NCBI RefSeq assembly: GCF_029395495.1
Contig: NZ_CP113918.1
Location: 2,431,777 to 2,495,776 of the forward strand
Direction of reading: 5' to 3'
Origin: Bifidobacterium sp. ESL0769
Lineage (GTDB): Bacteria > Actinomycetota > Actinomycetes > Actinomycetales > Bifidobacteriaceae
Length of the DNA: 64,000 bases
In this document: positions 29,101-40,000 of the stretch, one piece after another
Layout of the letters: each line of letters opens with the position of its first letter
How positions within the stretch are numbered: the stretch's first letter is position 1
The notes under the pieces: model-generated
Seen by the model: the letters and a program-made list of their open reading frames with translations, nothing else
Databases searched by the model: none
Told to the model about the DNA's origin: nothing
Made by a program: the position numbers and the translations under genes

Positions 29101-29147
29101 CCGGCAGCCAGTTCGTCCGCAACCGCAGACGCTGGCACCACCAGTAG
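23190..29147 (+). CDS. LPXTG surface protein with BspA-like repeats, paralog 3 (in frame, no poly-C)
   Basis: 1985 residues beginning MSVINVLVSFTLCITLSFIA, then APAGTA as a likely cleavage region. The first four residues and TLCI match the poly-C leaders, but no C-run is present and the frame is continuous. The stalk contains three AQQPV repeats (about 242-256). The GLTHTNAAGTPTAMPETL segment is shortened by about 15 residues. At least four DGW modules precede the Fn3-like part; the DUF285 block is at about 1203-1377 and LPLTG at 1948-1952. C-terminal modules match paralogs 1 and 6. It has a TATAAT promoter of its own. Confidence 0.88.
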   Translation: MSVINVLVSFTLCITLSFIAPAGTAREKSSAPTDTATASSLPIPTIRSANLPGKASPTQAIPTTPSQITTAKVNAAKATNTSLSHASTLSTPKLGTRTNTRAAKPGLTHTNAAGTPTAMPETLSDFIRRIKSPSHGNHRSHRSANKRHGTHRMLRTVGGITTDAPQTTQSTRSLKAEKSPKYRQPRQSARSTQSKHPLLSTTTPTLLAKAALPASPSPIGPAPNLNKRNSPQTRKTPAPAVAQQPVAQQPVAQQPVGPQSTNPQPEYVHIFSPEVIDVAGHADTIYGQATWVALVTCPAGTPHTSANQLGSNSACRKTEMLTENHGGGNSSPSHFIWGTGYEFGGGNGHTLGPNDFSQGIGYYDIWAWAQNSSGYNSTAPVPVLTSYYSGGTYGSYGTPLPSTSTGYVPPPAPSATSVRFNYDLNGMSGSWNGYQQIDTTYTGGSITLVDPPSHPDWQVFDGWTFDGWDNVSPGKTYTYGARANETHTVRARWHVRPDTVTIKYQDNTGSGCGMPGNQTVDSANYSSTTLSGPYSCPAYIRFDGWTINYTDYSTYGTFNFPQHTTGTYTATARTHINYTTTYVVYHLNGLPANQPATQSVNTTYSSGIVHTAGAPTGMPSWVAFDGWYFNAPGSGSNEADSDLSFVQQNDGTCHLYAEWHVITTNVTVTYNMGTTGCATPADQHLDSTTHTSGTLAGTPPGTCAAHTAFVGWTINGTDYAPGGTFTFPQHSTDTYTATARTRTVNTPTGLTATYHIAGDTVTLSGSANAQAGDKITACMTDTNDGTTPCLPAITAPSANSAWQWTATFTASDYATRYGYGHQHHFTAKLTSGTADSAIADLKGTLPWMTVTYDKGTATGTTPHNTNALVDTAAGKATIAVPAQSGMTAPTGAWFEGWKNPDGTLTWQAGTASIPTNTSGATTGPDGHTTLTLTAQWHVVPAPTGVTARYSHTDGYVYLTATGLQAGVTGWQIQVKPTPANYYYQSAYNTSTTGQSYYYSSYFTPGTTWTAQARATYTDPSGNSVTSDWSTESTGILPYMNVILKPGSQQAPGGDTTAKALIGTGDSNAYVNLPSGTGTKPTGMDFAKWATHADGTGDTYQANPGTAIPVASGTPGANGETRLTLYAQWIYIGRPPAPGHCSDSTGWSQWGTSATQPAIPGIDHQNTGAVCYTIVDEGTTLRLTGGTSPDWQSAADIPWNAQKRNITKISIEGDLTLTSSNYDPRQNPFNEMSALTALDSGGHRVTIDGNGGYWAFSDDTSLTSLDLTGWQINDSANRYVSLRNMFMYCTRLASLKGLDDWDTGYVTSTEGMFSNCSALTGLDLSGWKTARLSDVGDMFYGTGITDLDLSGWDTTHICYAYFYHIQDMLPSGLKRLRLGPHARLPEHDAGGSSSQIFAMVDATHTWHEWDWPKGHHPSDLGLLGLNSQTRGDGTLATLEARADSNPTGVYIRDDVTPTWTDLTYNLNGGTGDASLFTQPGAAATGSTPKRDGLAIDTTFKDGEYTIPDGTADTGNAAHHITGNKPQNLFQGWTIDTGNVTANASGGTATVSNHTITAAKGAGGTATITAQWTPAPQAMPGTPAVSVTPDTTDQGGVSVSVSATLDQAMPAIDAVNGDPAKPAVSAGGTVKICAKPASQNDDYYGVQCQAKASTTAGSQTITPDALELPGSARQHSNTASFPTFGQQYTMAATYTLTDPVTRNQIEAPATQSGGGSVSGTLAWLNASFDTNDAHGGNGTAPASLSSFVDTASGKAWIALPNATATMKPNHFVFAGWTATASATNPDTGMGDPANRNVQLPATTGAIETQTVLYAVWHKLTVPTVTSLKRDVFHNRVIITGTAAPWTRDDDIYVEINPLDGQAGFTLGSLNARISAADGQGHGLPYDGHTAHPWKAEIPEDQMPAGGRFRTRTMLEAYDHAWRDVNDATYIYSESELRANPPIAGHYQHALPLTGGQRTQLIVALVLVGVLLIAGSQFVRNRRRWHHQ
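23913..23957 (+). repeat. Three 15-bp tandem repeats inside paralog 3
   Basis: GCCCAGCAACCAGTA is repeated at 23913, 23928 and 23943, with identical copies, encoding AQQPV three times in the stalk. In-frame copy-number change would alter stalk length. Confidence 0.9.
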
Positions 29148-29151
29148 AGAC

Positions 29152-29242
29152 TTCCTGCCCTGCGCCCCACCCGGCCGGGCAGGAAACAATCGGATGCCGG
29201 TACGGACTCAAACAACACCAAACCAACCCCGCGCCGGCATCC
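29152..29242 (+). terminator. Twin hairpins after paralog 3
   Basis: TTCCTGCCC/GGGCAGGAA (29152-29185), then GGATGCCGG/CCGGCATCC (29192-29242). Both stems carry paired changes relative to the other paralogs (for example GGGTGCC to GGATGCC with ACC to TCC), so pairing is conserved. Confidence 0.75.
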
Positions 29243-29518
29243 ACCACACAACCAACTGCGCAATGTCGCGCACCGATCGCCAACCAACACCTGGCTGAAA
29301 GGGGACACCAGACAGCACTACTCCCTTGCAACTCAGCCTCTTACGCCCGGTAACCATCACAACCACACCACGCGCGCAAGCCGGTGAGCCACGACACCGA
29401 ACCGACGGCACCATCAAGACACCACCAACCTAGCGGACAGAGGCGAAGTTGCATCAACAATCCGGCCATTGATTACCAGCTTCATCAGACCGGTGCACAG
29501 AGGCCCCGAGTACAAACC
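29243..29518. other. Spacer between paralog 3 and the next leader cassette
   Basis: No gene is supported. It contains a short 'GAAAGG..AC.CCAGACAGCA' stretch also seen in the spacers after paralogs 4 and 6. Confidence 0.5.
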
Positions 29519-29802
29519 GCGACACGCCGATAGATGGTGCGGTTTCGCTACGTTTTTGATCCGCGTCAAATCCTTCCACCGCCCTACAAAATGTAAGGCA
29601 AAGTAAGACGGCAAACGTTCCACGCGATTCACGACAGCGACGCCGGGAACCCCGATCCGCCATACAATACCGGGTTGAGTTTGGGCGGAAGGGCCCCTAA
29701 TGTTTAATAGATAGTTGCGGTGTTGTATAGAAATCGTGATGCATTACACGACGTCGCGTTTTGAAGTTTAGAAGAGTCTGAAGTAAAAAGGGTGGGTTCC
29801 TT
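29519..29802 (+). promoter_or_regulatory. Leader cassette with promoter of paralog 4
   Basis: This begins at GCGACACGCC. The candidate promoter is TTGAGT (29675-29680), 17 nt, TAATGT (29698-29703). It is the most divergent cassette copy: the inverted repeat around the -10 is disrupted. Confidence 0.65.
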
Positions 29803-32800
29803 ATGAGTGTCATCAACAGTCTCATTGCACTGACATTGTGCATAGCCACGGGAATCGTACCCCCCCCCCGCAAAATGAACCGTCACTAAATCAGTCAAAC
29901 AATTCAAATTCGGTTGCGACCTCCAGCCAGACCGTCACCTCCAATTCGGCTACCGCAGCCACTTCCACTTCCGTCTCCGCATCATCGACGATCCAGACCC
30001 AAGCTTCTTTAACATCTTCATCTTCTTCCGCCACCTCTTCAACTACCGCCGGCCTCACCCACACCAACGCGGCCGCCACCCCCACAGCCAAACCCAAAAC
30101 CCTAGGCACCCTCGCAACAAAAGACTTCACCAACGCATCCAAAACCCTCGCCACATTCCTACAAAGAATGAAGCAACCAGCCCGTCAAACCACTGATAGC
30201 CACCAGATCAAGCCAATCGGTATCACAGAATCTAAGTCATCTACAACCAGCATCCTTCGGGCCACAACACCCCTGCCCGCCAAGCAGAGCCCGGTCGGTC
30301 CCAAAACCGCTTCCCCGCTGACACGAGAAGCGTCTGAAGCAGGTATTCAAGTCGGTCGTACTGTGGGCCCGCAATCCTCATGCACTCCACAAAACGGCGG
30401 ATGGTACTCGGTGGATTGGAACCTGGGATCGGACTGTACCCTCACCCTCGCCGCACATACGTACAAATCCCAATATGATCCTTCTGAGCATAATAGACCT
30501 AATAGACCCGTGTTCGGCGACCCTTCCACACCCGGCACTGTTGCACACGACACCACCTCTATAAACTTCCAACGTGGCTACCATCCCTTCCATGATACAA
30601 TCGGTACCACGCTTATCAGTATGCTCATTTTTGAGAACATGGATAGGATGTTCAGTGGCTGGCCTTCATTGCAACGTGTTTACAGTTCAGGCCCCAAATC
30701 CCCTCATAATGACAGTGATACTGATTTTGATAATATGTATAATCGTATAGAATGGGATTCGGCTGCTTCCTTGTTCGCGAATGACCATGCCCTCACATCA
30801 GTCAGCCTGCAAGATGTTTTCAACTACGGCGGAGACGTATCGAACATGTTCGCGGGATGTGAGAACCTCACCTCTATCGATTTCAGTGATCTAAGTGGTA
30901 ATCAGTACAACAAATCTACTTATGGCATGCTGCCTCCTAATCTCAAGACCCTTAACTTGACACGATCCGCTTACAACCACGATACGGTTCCAGCACTGCA
31001 CACCGATATGTTCGCGAACATGCCTTCAGGGACCCGGTGGAACGGCACCATAGCCCACCCAGGAAACAACCAATGCGCCTACGCTACCGGCGGCATGACA
31101 AGCAGCCAGCTGGCCGACCTCAGCGCACAGCACTACCCGTGGGAGGGTGGAACATTCACCAACACCAACGGTCAGATATCGTGCGCGACGGTCAACATCT
31201 ACGCGAATGGGGGCACAGCCAACCACCCCTCCGTGCTCCACGTGGACACAGCCAACCAGTCCGGGTACATGGACCTCTACGCCTCCAACCGCCTCTCCTC
31301 CAACAGATACGGCGGCCTCTTCCGATACTGGAGCAGAAGCAGCAACGGCCCGCAGGCCTACGGGTCAGGCGGCTACTATCTGAACTCCGGCGACAACAGC
31401 ACATACTCGCTCTACGCCATATGGGGCGACGTGCCCACACCCGGTGGCGTGACCGCCGCCTGGTCGCACGCCACCGGCAAAGTCACACTCTCCGGAACAG
31501 GCCTGCCCGCCTACACCCAAAAAATCAATTTCCGCTACTGGCCCGACAGCAACGCAGGCACGGCCTTCGACACCGGATGGATATCCGGCGCATCCGCCCA
31601 AGTCAGCGACACCGGATGGACACCCGGCAAACAATGGCAGGCACGGGTACAGGCACAAGTCCAAGACCCCATCACCGGCAACTACACCTACAGCCCCGAA
31701 AGCAGCACCGACAACGGCAAAGGCATCCTGCCCTGGATGACCGTCAGCTACGACAAAAACGGTGCAACCGGCTCGTCACCAGGCACCCAGTCCATGTTCG
31801 TCGACACATCCTACAACACCGGCCATCTCACCATGCCCCATCTCGCCGGCATGACACCACCGGCAGGCAAGATGCTCGACGGATGGCAGACCGCCGCGGA
31901 TGGCGGCACCCAATACGCCGGCACCACCGACGTCTCCACCTCCACTGGTACCACCGACGCCAACAACCACACTGCACTCACCCTCTACGCCCGCTGGATC
32001 GTGGCTCCCGTCCCCACCGGTGTCACCGCACGATACAGCCACACCGACAACCGCATATACCTCACCACCACCGGACTCGACTACCGCGCCACCAGCTGGA
32101 ACATCCGTTACAAACCCGACCCAACCAGCTCCTGGCTCGGGACCACCAACACCTCCACACGGGGAGAGACCTACAGCACCAACCCTACCGACCCCGGCAC
32201 AGCATGGACTGTCCAAGCCCAAGCCATCTACCCCGACGGCACCAGCTCATGGAGCAGTGACTTTACCGGCACCCTGCCATGGATGACCGTCAGCTTCGAC
32301 AAAGGCACCGCCACCGGTACAGCCCCTAGCGACAAAAACGCCCTGGTCGACACATCCACCAACAAGGCCACACTCACCATCCCCGGCCAAGGAAGCATGA
32401 CTGCACCCAACCATGCCTGGCCTGACTTCACCGGCTGGAAGAACAAAACAGGCACCCTCACCTGGCAGCCCGGCCCCACCGACATCCCCACCAACGTTGA
32501 CGGCGCCACCACCGGACCCGACGGGCACACCACCCTCACCCTCACCGCCCAATGGCACACCGTCACCGCGCCCACCGGCCTCACGGCCGTCTACCGGCAC
32601 ACCGACGACAAGATCGTCCTCACCGGCACATCCGACGTCGCCTCCGGCGACAAGATCACCGCCTGCATGACCGAAGGCACCGGCGACACCGCCTGCCAGC
32701 CAGCCATCACTGCACCCGGCACCAACAGCGCATGGCAGTGGACCGTCACCTTCCCGTCCAACGAGTACACCGACAGGTACGGCTACGGCCACCAACACCA

Positions 32801-35800
32801 CTTCACCGCCAAACTCACCGAAAACAACGCCGACAGCGCCACCACCGATCTGCAAGGCACTCTGCCCTGGATGACCATCAGCTACCAGCATGGCGAAGGT
32901 GCCACTGGCACCACACCCGACACCAACGCCCTGACCGACACGGCCACCGGCAAAGCCACCATCACCATCCCCGGCCCCGACGGACTCACCCACCCCCACA
33001 TGTGGCTCACCGGCTGGCAGAACACCACCGGCGGCCCCGTCTGGCAGCCCGGCAGCAGGGACATCCCCACCAACACCGACGGCGCCACCACAGGACCCGA
33101 CGAGCACACCACCCTCACCCTCACCGCCCAATGGCGCACCGTCACCGCACCCACTGGCATCACCGCACGCTACAGCCACGCGGACTACAACCGCGTCTAT
33201 CTGACCGCCACCGGCCTCCAAGCCGGCATCACCGACTGGGATATCCAGGTCAAACCCACCGCCACCAGCTACTACCGGTCCGCGTGGAACACGTCCACGA
33301 CCGGCCAGTCCTACTATGACGGTTCAGATTTCACGCCCGGCGACACATGGATGGCCCGAGCCCGCGCCATCTACACCGATTCCTCCGGCCATACCGTCAG
33401 CAGCGACTGGAGCACCGAATACACCGGTGTCCTGCCCTACATGGACGTCACGCTGAAACCCGGCGACGGCACCGGCGCCGACGCGCACACCAAAGGCCTC
33501 GTCGACTCAAGCGACCACAACGCCTACCTCACCCTGCCCAAGGCCACCGACCAGGGCATCAGCCCGCCGGCGGCCATGAACTTCGACCGTTGGGACACCC
33601 GCGCCGACGGCACCGGCACCGCCTACCCCATGGGGCAGGCCGCCATCCCCACCAGCCTCGGCACCCCAAACGGACAAGCCACCAACGTGACACTCTACGC
33701 CCAGTGGAAACAAAGCACCCCCACCGCCACACCAGGCAACTGCACCGCCGGCGGATGGAACACCTGGGGCGCACCCGGCACCCCAACACCGGGACTGACC
33801 CCGGCCGACTCGCGTGCCGTGTGCTGGACCATCGACAACGGCGACACCCTCCGCCTCTCCGGCGGCACCAGCCCCCAATACACCAGCAGAACCTTCCCCT
33901 GGACCACACAGAAGGACACCATCGCCAAGATCTCCATTGAAGGCGACCTCACCCTCATCAGCAACAACTACGGCAACGACGGACCCTTCGAACTGATGGG
34001 CAACCTCACCAGCCTCACCGACAACCACCACACCGTCACCCTCGACAAAACAGCCGCCGGAAGCCTCTTCTGGAACGACTCACGGCTCACCAGCCTCTAC
34101 CTGTCCGGCTGGAAGACCGGCACCGCCACCACCATGGCCAACATGTTCTCGGGCTGCTCCGGCCTCAAGACCCTGACCGGCCTTGACCACTGGGACACCA
34201 GCCACGTCACCAGCACATGGAACATGTTCGACTACGACGGCCGGCTCACGGACCTGGATCTCAGCGGCTGGGACACCAGCCACGTCACCGAGATGAGCTA
34301 CATGTTCGAAGGCTGCGACTCCATGGCGGACATCGACCTGACCGGCTGGAACACCCAAACGCTCCACGACTCCTACTATGGCGGCATGGGCGGCCTGCTG
34401 CCCCGCAACGTCAAACGCCTCCGCCTCGGCCCCAACGCCAGGCTCTTCACCAAAGACTCCGACGACCCCTTCACAAACGTGGACGCCACCCACACCTGGC
34501 GCGAATGGGACTGGGCTAAAGGCCACCACCCCAGCGACCTCGGACCCGTCGGCCCAACGTCAGGGACACCCGGCGACGGCACTCTGGCCACCCTCAAGAC
34601 ACGAGCCGACAACCACCCCGAAGGCGTCTACATCCGCGACGACGTCAACCCCACCTGGACCGACCTCACCTACAACCTCAACGGCGGCACCGGCGACACC
34701 AGCCTGCCCGCCCAGATAGGCCAGGCCGCCAACAGCGGACAGCCCAAGCGCGACGGGCTCGCCATCGACACCACCTTCAAAGACGGTGCTTACACCACCG
34801 CCGCCCCCACCCACATCACGGGCAACAAGCCCTACCAGCTGTTCAACGGATGGACCATCGACACCAGCGGCATGACCGGCGGCACAGCCACCATCAGCAA
34901 CCACACCATCACCGCATCCAAGGGCGCCGGCGGCACCGCCACCGTCACCGCGCAATGGACCCCCGTCCCGGAAGCCACACCCGGCACACCCCAAGTGACG
35001 GTCACCCCGCGCACCACGGACCAGGGTTCCGCCGGCGTAGGCGCCACCGCCACGTTCAACACGGCCATGGACGCGATCACCGACCCGGCCAAGCCCGCCA
35101 TAGCGGCCGGAGGCACCATGAACGTATGCGTCAAACCCAGCAGCCAGACCGCCGACTACACGCCCGGCCAATGCCAGGCCAAGACAAGCACCACCGCCGG
35201 CAGCCAGACCATCACCCCCGACCCGTTCACACTGCCCGGTTCCCTGACCGGAGGACAAGACACCACCTTCCCCGCACCCGGCGAGGAGTACACACTGGCC
35301 GCCACCTACACCACCCACGACCCACAGACCCGCAACCAGATCGAATCCCTGGCCTCCCAGAACGGCGGCGGGATCGCCACCGGCACCCTGCCATGGCTCA
35401 ACCTGACCTTCGACACCAACGACACCCACGGCGGCAACGGCACCCCACCCACAGCGCTCCAGTCGTTCGTCGACACCGCCACCGGCAAGGCCTGGGCCTC
35501 CCTGCCCAACGCCACCGGCACCATGAAACCCGGCAACGCCGTCTTCGCCGGCTGGGCCACCACCGCGAGCGCCACCGACCCCGACGCCGGCATGGGCGAC
35601 CACGCCAATCGCAACGTCCAGCTGCCCGCCACCACGGGAGCCACCGAGACCCGGACCACCCTCTACGCCGTCTGGCACAAGCTAGGCGCGCCCACCGTCA
35701 CCGGCATCAAACGCAGCGCCCTGGCCAACACCGTCACCATCACCGGCACCGCAATCCCCTGGACCGGCGAGGACGACATCACCGTCGACCTCACACCCCT

Positions 35801-36197
35801 CGACGGGCAAACAGGCCTCACACCCGCAGGCACACGCCACGCGACCATCAGCACCACCGACGGCCAAGGACACGCGCTCGCCTACGACGGGCACACCGAA
35901 CACCCATGGACGCTCACCCTGCCGGAGAACGAGCTGCCCACACGAGGCCGATACCGCACCGACGCCAAGCTCGAGGCCCACGATTACCAATGGCGCGACA
36001 CCAACGCCGACCTCCACCCGCACAGCGCCGTCGCCAGTACACAATCCAACCTCCCCGGACACCACCAGCACGCCCTGCCCCTCACCGGCGGGCAACGCAC
36101 CATGCTCATTATCGCTCTGGCCCTCCTAGGCGTACTGTTCACCGCAGGAAGCCAGGTCGCCCGCAACCGCAGACGCTGGCACCACCAATACCAATAG
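29803..36197 (+). CDS. Phase-variable LPXTG surface protein with BspA-like repeats, paralog 4
   Basis: The leader MSVINSLIALTLCIATGIV starts at 29803, then 10 C (29860-29869) breaks the frame. The large frame runs from 29838, about 2119 residues. The stalk is short. The variable domain differs from the other paralogs: at about 170-400 it is AT-rich at DNA level and contains its own leucine-rich, BspA-like motifs (SNMFAGCENLTSIDFSDL, LKTLNLTRS), so this protein has two leucine-rich zones. At least five DGW and Fn3-like modules follow, then the main DUF285 block (about 1357-1530). LPLTG is at about 2080-2084. Its C-terminal modules are closest to paralog 7. Confidence 0.85.
29860..29869 (+). 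repeat. Poly-C run (10 C), paralog 4
   Basis: It starts 57 nt after the ATG. Ten C is out of frame; the leader would end at a TAA shortly after the run. Confidence 0.9.
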
Positions 36198-36295
36198 AAA
36201 GCACAGGCAAACCAATGAACAGCAACAAACAAACACACACGTAACAACCCGCACGGGCCAGCGGCGACAGCACTGCCCACGCCAACCAATAAGAC

Positions 36296-36397
36296 TTCCC
36301 GCCCATGCCGTACCCAACCAACCGGCCAGGGCGGGAACAACAAACCGGGTGCCGGCACGGGACCAACACACCAACAACCAACCCCGCGCCGGCACCC
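36296..36397 (+). terminator. Twin hairpins after paralog 4
   Basis: TTCCCGCCC/GGGCGGGAA (36296-36337) and GGGTGCCGGC/GCCGGCACCC (36347-36397), both perfect stems. Confidence 0.72.
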
Positions 36398-36734
36398 ACA
36401 CCCACCAACACAACCAACGAGCAAAACAACCACTTCATTAAAGGAGACGCCAGAAAAGCAAAAGACCACCAAACAACTCACAACCAACACCAACCACCCC
36501 ATGAAAGGAACCGCCAGACAGCAAACCCCACAACTCCGCGAAGGCCGGCCGCACCAGCCGTCACCACAGCCCATGTCATCGGACGAACGGACAGCGGCAC
36601 CCACCCGACCGCCGGCATCACAAACCCGGCCACACCCAGCCAGCGAACGCCGCTACTCATCCCGATCGACCGGGCCACACGCAAATCCAAACCCCTAATA
36701 CAGGCACAAGGGGCCAAGCTTTTATGCCCAAATC
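36398..36734 (+). repeat. Duplicated spacer upstream of leader cassette, copy 1
   Basis: Sequence from about 36503 onward (GAAAGGAACCGCCAGACAGC, later ...TTTATGCCCAAATC) is repeated in 52839-53128 before paralog 7. No gene is supported. It shows that the duplicated unit includes the spacer between hairpins and leader. Confidence 0.65.
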
Positions 36735-37018
36735 GCGACACGCCGAAAGACACCGCGGTTTCACTACGTTTTAAAGCAGCGTCAAATCCCTCCACAAGCC
36801 CACGAATTGTAAGGCAAAAGAGGACGGCAAACGTTCCACACGACCCCCGGCAACGACGCCGAGAAGCATGATTCGCCATACAGCCCCGTGTTGAATTTGG
36901 GCGTAAGACACCCTAATGTTTAATCAATAGTTTAGGTGTTGTGTGGAAACGCGACGTATTACACGGCGTTGCGTTTTGAAATTTAGAAGAGTCTGAAGTA
37001 ATAAAGGGTGGGTACCTT
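36735..37018 (+). promoter_or_regulatory. Leader cassette with promoter of paralog 5
   Basis: This begins at GCGACACGCC. TTGAAT (36891-36896), 17 nt, TAATGT (36914-36919), with the ACACCCTAA...TTAGGTGT inverted repeat intact. Its leader is very similar to that of paralog 7. Confidence 0.7.
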
Positions 37019-40000
37019 ATGAGCGTCATCAACAGTCTCGCTGCACTTGTGTTGTGCATAGCCACGGGAATCGTACCCCCCCGCAAAATGAACCTTCAGT
37101 AAACCAGTCAAACAATCTCAACCCGGCCGCCTCCAGCCAGACCGTATCGGCCACCTCCGCCGCCGTCTCCGCATCATCGACGATCCAGACCCACGGCTCC
37201 TCCGCATCCTCGTCCACAACATTTTCCACTTCCGCTCCCACCGGCAACGTCGCCGGCACCTCCAACACAAACGCAAATCAACACAAAAACACCCAAAACA
37301 GTAAACGCACCACAGGCAAAGACGCCAAAACCACGCACGCGACCGGCCTCACCCACACTAACGCCGCCGCCACCCCCACAGCCAAACCCAAAACCCTCAG
37401 TGCCCTCGCGACAAAAGACTTCTCCGACGCGTCCAAGACCCTCGCCACGTTCCTGCAACGGATGAAAAAATCGACATCCCATACCGCAAATAGCCGTCAG
37501 ACTACACCGGCCGACACCATTGACTCCCAATCATCGGCAATCGGCACACTGCCACATGACGCCGCCACACTGACCGTCAAGCAGAGCCCGGTCGGCCCCC
37601 AAACCCCATCCCCACTGACACGCGAAGCACCATCAGTGAGCACACAGGACGAACCCATGGTCGGCCCGCAGTCCAACAACCCGCGACTCACCCGCCTCTA
37701 CGCCGACCCAAACGACGACGGACACCTCCAAATCAGCGGCGAAGCCGACCAGGTCTATTCCGACAACTGGGTCCACGTGGAAATCTGCCCCGTCAACGTA
37801 TCCGTCCCCGTCACCGGCTCCGGCAACTATGATGGCTATTTCGACAACCGGTGCACCAATATCGAGACTTACACCAACGGAGACATTGGCGGCTACAGAG
37901 ACGGAGGCACGTTCCACTGGGACGGCAACGAAAGTCGCAACGACCACACCTGGACCACCCAAGACAGCGACTTCAAGACCGGGCCCGGCTACTACAACAT
38001 CTGGGCCTACAACAGAAGCTATGGCTGGGCCCAATACCAAGGCAACATCATCCGCTCCTACTACTACTGCAGCCACGCGCCCTCCACGCAAGCGACAATA
38101 TCGTACAACATGCCTGCGGGCTGGTCCACACCCGCTTCTTCACGCGTGGACACAAGCGCCAGCGACACGTCGGTAATCCTGGCCGGCACACCCAGCGGCC
38201 CCTCATGGGCCATGTTCGACGGATGGACCTTCAACGGCAGGAACTACAACGCGGGCGCGACCGCTCAGCTACCCTGGCGAGCCACGGGCACATACACCGT
38301 CACGCCCCGCTACCACGCCCTGCCCACCAGCGTGTCGATGGCCTACAACATGAACGGCATGGACGGCACGGCGCCGGCCACACAGACCATCGACACGACC
38401 AACTACGCCGGGACATTCACCCTCGCCTCGCCCCCATCCCACCCCTCCTGGCAGGTGTTCGACGGGTGGAGCGTCGACGGCGGCGGCACACAGGCCCCCG
38501 GCAGCAGCTACGCGGTCGCGATCCACGCGTCGGGCTCGCACACCGCCACCGCACGATGGCACGTGGGCAACACATACTCGACAGTCACCTACAACCTCAA
38601 CGGCGGGACGGGCACGGCGCCAGGTTCGCGGAGTGTGGATACGACATACGGCGCCGCGTCGGTCACCCTGTCGGACGGCACGGGCGTGACACCGCCGACA
38701 GGCAAGGTGCTCATCGGCTGGGACACCAGCGCATCCGGCACCGGCGACCGCCGCGCGCTCGGCGCCACGGTCACGTTCGTACAGGGCCAGCACACCACAT
38801 TCGCCCTGTACGCCGTCTACAAGGACACCGTCGCGCCGACCGGCGTGACCGCCTGGTACAGCCATGCGGACAGCCGAATCTACCTGGACGTGACCGGCCT
38901 GGACCCCAACGCCACCGGCTGGAGCGTACAGGTCAAACCCGCCGGAACAGGAGACTGGCAATACACGTCAAGCACGTCGACGCGCGGCCGCTCCTACTAT
39001 TACACGGTCTCAGACTTCACACCGGGCGCCACATGGCAGGCCCGCGCCTACGCCATCTACCCAGGCCACCTGTCGAGCGAGTGGAGCGCCAGCTCGTCCG
39101 GCATCCTGCCGTACATGGACATCACCCTCAAACCAGGCGACCAACAGCCCGGCGACACCGCATCGGCACAAGCCAAGGGCTTGGTCGACCAGGCCGAACG
39201 CAAAGGGTATGTGAGCCTGCCCGCCGGTGTGGGCACCGCGCCCGCAGGCATGGCCTTCCAGTCATCGGGCGGGTGGACCGTCCGCGCGGATGGTTCGGGC
39301 AACTCCTACAACTCCGGCGACACCGCCATCCCCACCAGCATGGGCGTGGTCGGAAGCGACGGCACCATCCTGCTGACCCTGTACGCCCGCTGGAAGCCGA
39401 CCACTCAGGCGCCGGCCCGCGGGCAGCCGTGCGCGAGCGTAACCGGCTGGGCCCAGTGGGGCACCAGCGCCGGCGCGCTCAGCGGCGTCACAGGCCAAGA
39501 CACCGGGGCAGTGTGCTGGGCCGTCGAGGGCTCGACCCTGCGCCTGACCGGCGGCACCAGCCCCGTCTACCAAAACAACTTCCCCTGGAACGCCAGCAAG
39601 AGCGCCATCACCGACATCCACATCGAGGGCAACCTCACCCTCGCCATCGCCAACTACAGCAGCACACCTTTCAACTACATGCCCCATCTCGGACACGTCG
39701 ACATCGCCCCGGAGGGAAAGCTCCGCCCCGCCTACAACACCGCCGGAGACCTGTTCAGCAACAACCCGTCGCTGGAACGCCTCGACGCCAGCCGCTTCGA
39801 CATGACCGCCGCCACCACCATCAGCAGCATGTTCAGCTACGACACCGGCCTCAAGGAGGTCACCGGACTGGAACACTGGGACACCAGCCAAATCGACGAC
39901 ATGTCCCGCATCTTCCAAGGCGACACCAGCCTGGAAAACGCCGCCGGCACGGAGAACTGGGACACCGGCCACGCGAACAACATGATCTACGTGTTCAAGA

